From: Microbispora hainanensis
GTDB taxonomy: Bacteria; Actinomycetota; Actinomycetes; Streptosporangiales; Streptosporangiaceae
NCBI RefSeq assembly: GCF_006874475.1
Contig: NZ_VIRM01000054.1
Span: forward strand, 1-64,000
Direction of reading: 5' to 3'
Length of the DNA: 64,000 bases
Part shown: positions 61,992-64,000 of the stretch, piece after piece
Numbering within the stretch: position 1 is the first letter of the stretch
Layout of the letters: every line of letters starts with the position of its first letter
Position numbers and translations under genes: made by a program
The notes under the pieces: model-generated
Told to the model about the DNA's origin: nothing
What the model saw: the letters and a program-made list of their open reading frames with translations, nothing else
Databases searched by the model: none

Positions 61992-62990
61992 CTATCCGAG
62001 GACGAGGTTGAGGATGAAGTAGCCGATCGCGGCGGCGACGGCCGCGGCGGGGATCGTCAGGACCCACGCGGTCACGATGTTGCCGGCGATGCCCCACCGC
62101 ACGGCCGACAGCCGCCGCGTGGCGCCCACACCCATGATCGCGGAGGTCATGGTGTGCGTGGTCGAGATCGGGGCGCCGAACCCGATGGCGGCGGTGTAGA
62201 GGACCGACGACGCCGCCGTCTCGGCCGCGAAACCGCGCGGCGGGTCCAGGTGGATGATGCGCCTGCCCATCGTCCGCATGATGCGCCAGCCGCCGGAGTA
62301 GGTGCCGAGGGAGATCGCCGTGGCCGAGGCCGTGATGACCCACTCGGGGATGTCGCCCTGCGGCGAGGCGTACCCGCCGACGACGAGCGCCAGGAAGATC
62401 ACGCCCATCGTCTTCTGCGCGTCCTGCAGCCCGTGGCCGAGCGCGATGGCGGCCGCCGATATCGGCTGGATGTAACGGAACCCACGGCTGGTGCGGTGCG
62501 GGTTGGATTTGCGGAAGAGCCACAGCAGGATGATCATGATGATGCCGCCCAGGACGAACCCGATGACAGGCGACAGGACCATGGGGATGACGACCTTCTC
62601 CACCACTCCCGACCAGTGCACGGTCGCGCTGGCGGCGAGGGCGGAGCCGACCAGCCCGCCGATCAGCGCGTGGCTACTGGAGGACGGCAGGCCGAAATAC
62701 CAGGTGATGAGGTTCCAGACGATCGCTCCGATGAGGGCGCCGCCCACGATGAGCAGCCCGTGGGTGCCGTCCGGAGCGTCGATGATCCCCTTGCCGACGG
62801 TCTGGGCCACCTCGGTGCCGAGATGGGCGCCGATGAAGTTCATCACCGCGGCGAGGAGGAGCGCGACCCGCGGCGTCAGCGCACGGGTGGAGACGGAGGT
62901 GGCGATGGCGTTCGCCGCGTCGTGGAAACCGTTCGTGTAGTCGAACACCAGCGCGACGACGATCACGCCGATGACAAGCGCGAGCTCCAC
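61992..62990 (-). CDS. pit: Low-affinity inorganic phosphate transporter (Pit)
   Basis: A 332-residue PiT-family permease with about ten membrane helices. The two PiT signatures are visible: VFDYTNGFHDAANAIATSVS near the N-terminus and ALGHGLQDAQKTMGVIFLAL in the second half, plus PSSSSHALIGGLVG and APISTTHTMTSAIMGVG. It imports metal-phosphate with protons. It is immediately downstream of the DUF47 gene, with no intervening bases, as in most actinobacteria. Confidence 0.95.
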   Translation of the reverse strand: MELALVIGVIVVALVFDYTNGFHDAANAIATSVSTRALTPRVALLLAAVMNFIGAHLGTEVAQTVGKGIIDAPDGTHGLLIVGGALIGAIVWNLITWYFGLPSSSSHALIGGLVGSALAASATVHWSGVVEKVVIPMVLSPVIGFVLGGIIMIILLWLFRKSNPHRTSRGFRYIQPISAAAIALGHGLQDAQKTMGVIFLALVVGGYASPQGDIPEWVITASATAISLGTYSGGWRIMRTMGRRIIHLDPPRGFAAETAASSVLYTAAIGFGAPISTTHTMTSAIMGVGATRRLSAVRWGIAGNIVTAWVLTIPAAAVAAAIGYFILNLVLG

Positions 62991-63608
62991 TTAGCTTTCC
63001 TTGACCGCGATCGTCTCGATCGTGTTCGCGACGTGCTCGAAGGCGTCCGCGGCGAGCTCGAGCTGCTCGATGACCTCACGCATCTTCATGACGGTGAGGG
63101 CGTCGTACTCGCCGCTGAACAGCTTCGCCAGCAGCCTGCGGTAGACCTGGTCGGCCTGGTTCTCGAGCCGGTTGATCTCGATCCAGTATTCGTTGAGGTG
63201 CTGCATCGAGCGCAGGCGCGGCATCGCGTCCGCCGTGAGCTCGGCGGCCCGTTCGAGGACCTCCACCTGACGTACGACCTCCTTGGGCAGGTGGTCGATC
63301 TGGTAGAGGACGATCAGGTCGGCGGCGGCCTCCATGTAGTCCATCACGTCGTCGAGATTCGACGCGAGGCGGTAGATGTCCTCGCGGTCGAAGGGCGTGA
63401 TGAAGCTCTCGTTGAGCCGGTTCATGATCGCGTGAGTGCGCTCGTCGCCCGCGTGTTCGCAGGCGCGCATCTTCTCGGCCAGACCCTCCCGGTCCGAACC
63501 GTCGCTGATGATCTCGACCAGCAGACGCGATGCGGTGACGAGGTTGTTCGCCGAGTCGGCGAACAAGTCGTAGTAGCTGTCCTCACGGGGCGTGAGACGC
63601 AGGCGCAC
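62991..63608 (-). CDS. DUF47 (PhoU-like) Pit accessory protein
   Basis: A 205-residue helical protein: LRLTPREDSYYDLFADSANN, RACEHAGDERTHAIMNRLNE, FDREDIYRLASNLDDVMDYM. DUF47 proteins bind metals, resemble PhoU and pair with Pit transporters. GTG 63608 has a GGAGA site about 8 bp upstream. It ends exactly at the pit gene boundary, so the two form a unit. Confidence 0.92.
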   Translation of the reverse strand: MRLRLTPREDSYYDLFADSANNLVTASRLLVEIISDGSDREGLAEKMRACEHAGDERTHAIMNRLNESFITPFDREDIYRLASNLDDVMDYMEAAADLIVLYQIDHLPKEVVRQVEVLERAAELTADAMPRLRSMQHLNEYWIEINRLENQADQVYRRLLAKLFSGEYDALTVMKMREVIEQLELAADAFEHVANTIETIAVKES

Positions 63609-63763
63609 GTCGTTTCTCCGATGTGCGGGGACGGTCCGCAGAGAAGGGTACGGCTTACCAGTGGAAATGCGAAGTTCAGGGCACACGAGCCCGCTTGTAA
63701 CCTACTCTTCCCCTTCTCGCTGCCCAGAACGGGTCCCGTGACACACTTGTTGCCTGAGCCGCT

Positions 63764-64000
63764 TCAGATCTTGGTGCGGTGGAAGTTCAGGAACGACCGG
63801 CTCGGCGTCGGCCCCCGCTGCCCTTGGTAGCGCGAGCCGTACCGGTCCGAGCCGTACGGGAACTCGGCCGGCGAGCTGAGCCGGAACATGCAGAGCTGAC
63901 CGATCTTCATGCCCGGCCACAGCTTGATCGGCAGCGTGGCGACGTTGGACAGTTCGAGCGTGACGTGCCCCTCGAAGCCGGGGTCGATGAAGCCGGCCGT
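63764..64000 (-). CDS. dcd: dCTP deaminase, C-terminal part (runs off the window)
   Basis: The frame is open from the window edge to a TGA at 63764 and gives the last 78 residues of Dcd: [20 protein letters not shown], then [20 protein letters not shown], and the C-terminal lid [20 protein letters not shown]. The enzyme deaminates dCTP to dUTP (or, in bifunctional members, to dUMP). The N-terminal two thirds with the catalytic Glu lie beyond the end of the sequence. Confidence 0.92.
   Translation of the reverse strand, partial: TAGFIDPGFEGHVTLELSNVATLPIKLWPGMKIGQLCMFRLSSPAEFPYGSDRYGSRYQGQRGPTPSRSFLNFHRTKI

Overview
This 64 kb window is a chromosomal stretch of a high-GC actinomycete, most likely of the Streptosporangiales (inference). 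The support is GC-rich coding sequence with many GTG starts and 4-bp gene overlaps, two mycothiol genes (mshA, mshD), carD, glnR, the actinobacterial murT-gatD pair, a SenX3/RegX3-type PhoR/PhoP pair and an sseA-sseC sulfurtransferase group. No insertion sequence, prophage, CRISPR array or rRNA was seen. There is one tRNA, tRNA-Thr(UGU). Almost everything looks like conserved core chromosome, with small decayed or repeat-rich spots between core blocks.

Layout. 0.1-4.6 kb: a hypothetical protein, an inositol-phosphatase-like enzyme, tRNA-Thr, rlmB and cysS. 4.6-7.2 kb: a repeat-rich spacer, a DUF2637-type membrane protein with a long repetitive tail, and a GlsB-like membrane protein; these separate cysS from ispF-carD. 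8.6-12.1 kb: a lipoprotein, phoP/phoR and divergent phoU around a PHO-box-like array. 12.2-18.3 kb: a frameshifted membrane gene, gpmA, a YbjN protein, mshA, an SDR, a methyltransferase and an acetyltransferase. 18.3-24.9 kb: a macrodomain protein, a BlaI/M56 pair, an XRE/HbhA-like/DUF2516 group, corA, a VOC protein and a DUF2207 protein. 24.8-29.6 kb: a CGNR regulator divergent from an alpha/beta hydrolase, asparaginase, dtd, VanZ-like protein and ygfZ.

29.6-35.6 kb holds a tightly coupled six-gene minus-strand operon: rsbR, rsbS, rsbT, an RsbT-like/phosphatase fusion, a hybrid histidine kinase and a receiver-GAF-PP2C protein. This is a complete stressosome core with its own output phosphatases but no sigma factor beside it. 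35.6-39.4 kb: a Fur-family regulator, a possible short structured RNA with a 13-codon ORF, nitrobindin, a DsrE-like protein and gatD/murT. 39.5-48.8 kb: a broken DinB gene and then an uncharacterised set made of a HerA/FtsK-like ATPase, a membrane-anchored ATPase-like partner, three single-span extracytoplasmic proteins and a polytopic membrane protein.

48.8-64 kb: a VapC-type PIN remnant, a large LuxR-family ATPase regulator followed by a small monooxygenase and an SDR, the sulfur operon (DUF4395-sseA-sseC) behind a two-cysteine leader peptide, a thioredoxin, an ECF sigma/anti-sigma pair with DUF2993, a MoaD-like protein, glnR, a secreted 5'-nucleotidase, mshD, pit with its DUF47 partner, and the 3' end of dcd.

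The strongest candidates for something undescribed are the HerA-like envelope set (39.95-48.83 kb) and the short promoter-smORF-hairpin-terminator unit at 36.10-36.37 kb. Several regulatory sites can be read directly: an 11-bp-phased PHO box, CTAC-N5-GTAG dyads before blaI, five CTAATG/CATTAG elements between the CGNR regulator and the hydrolase, and a leaderless cysteine leader peptide.
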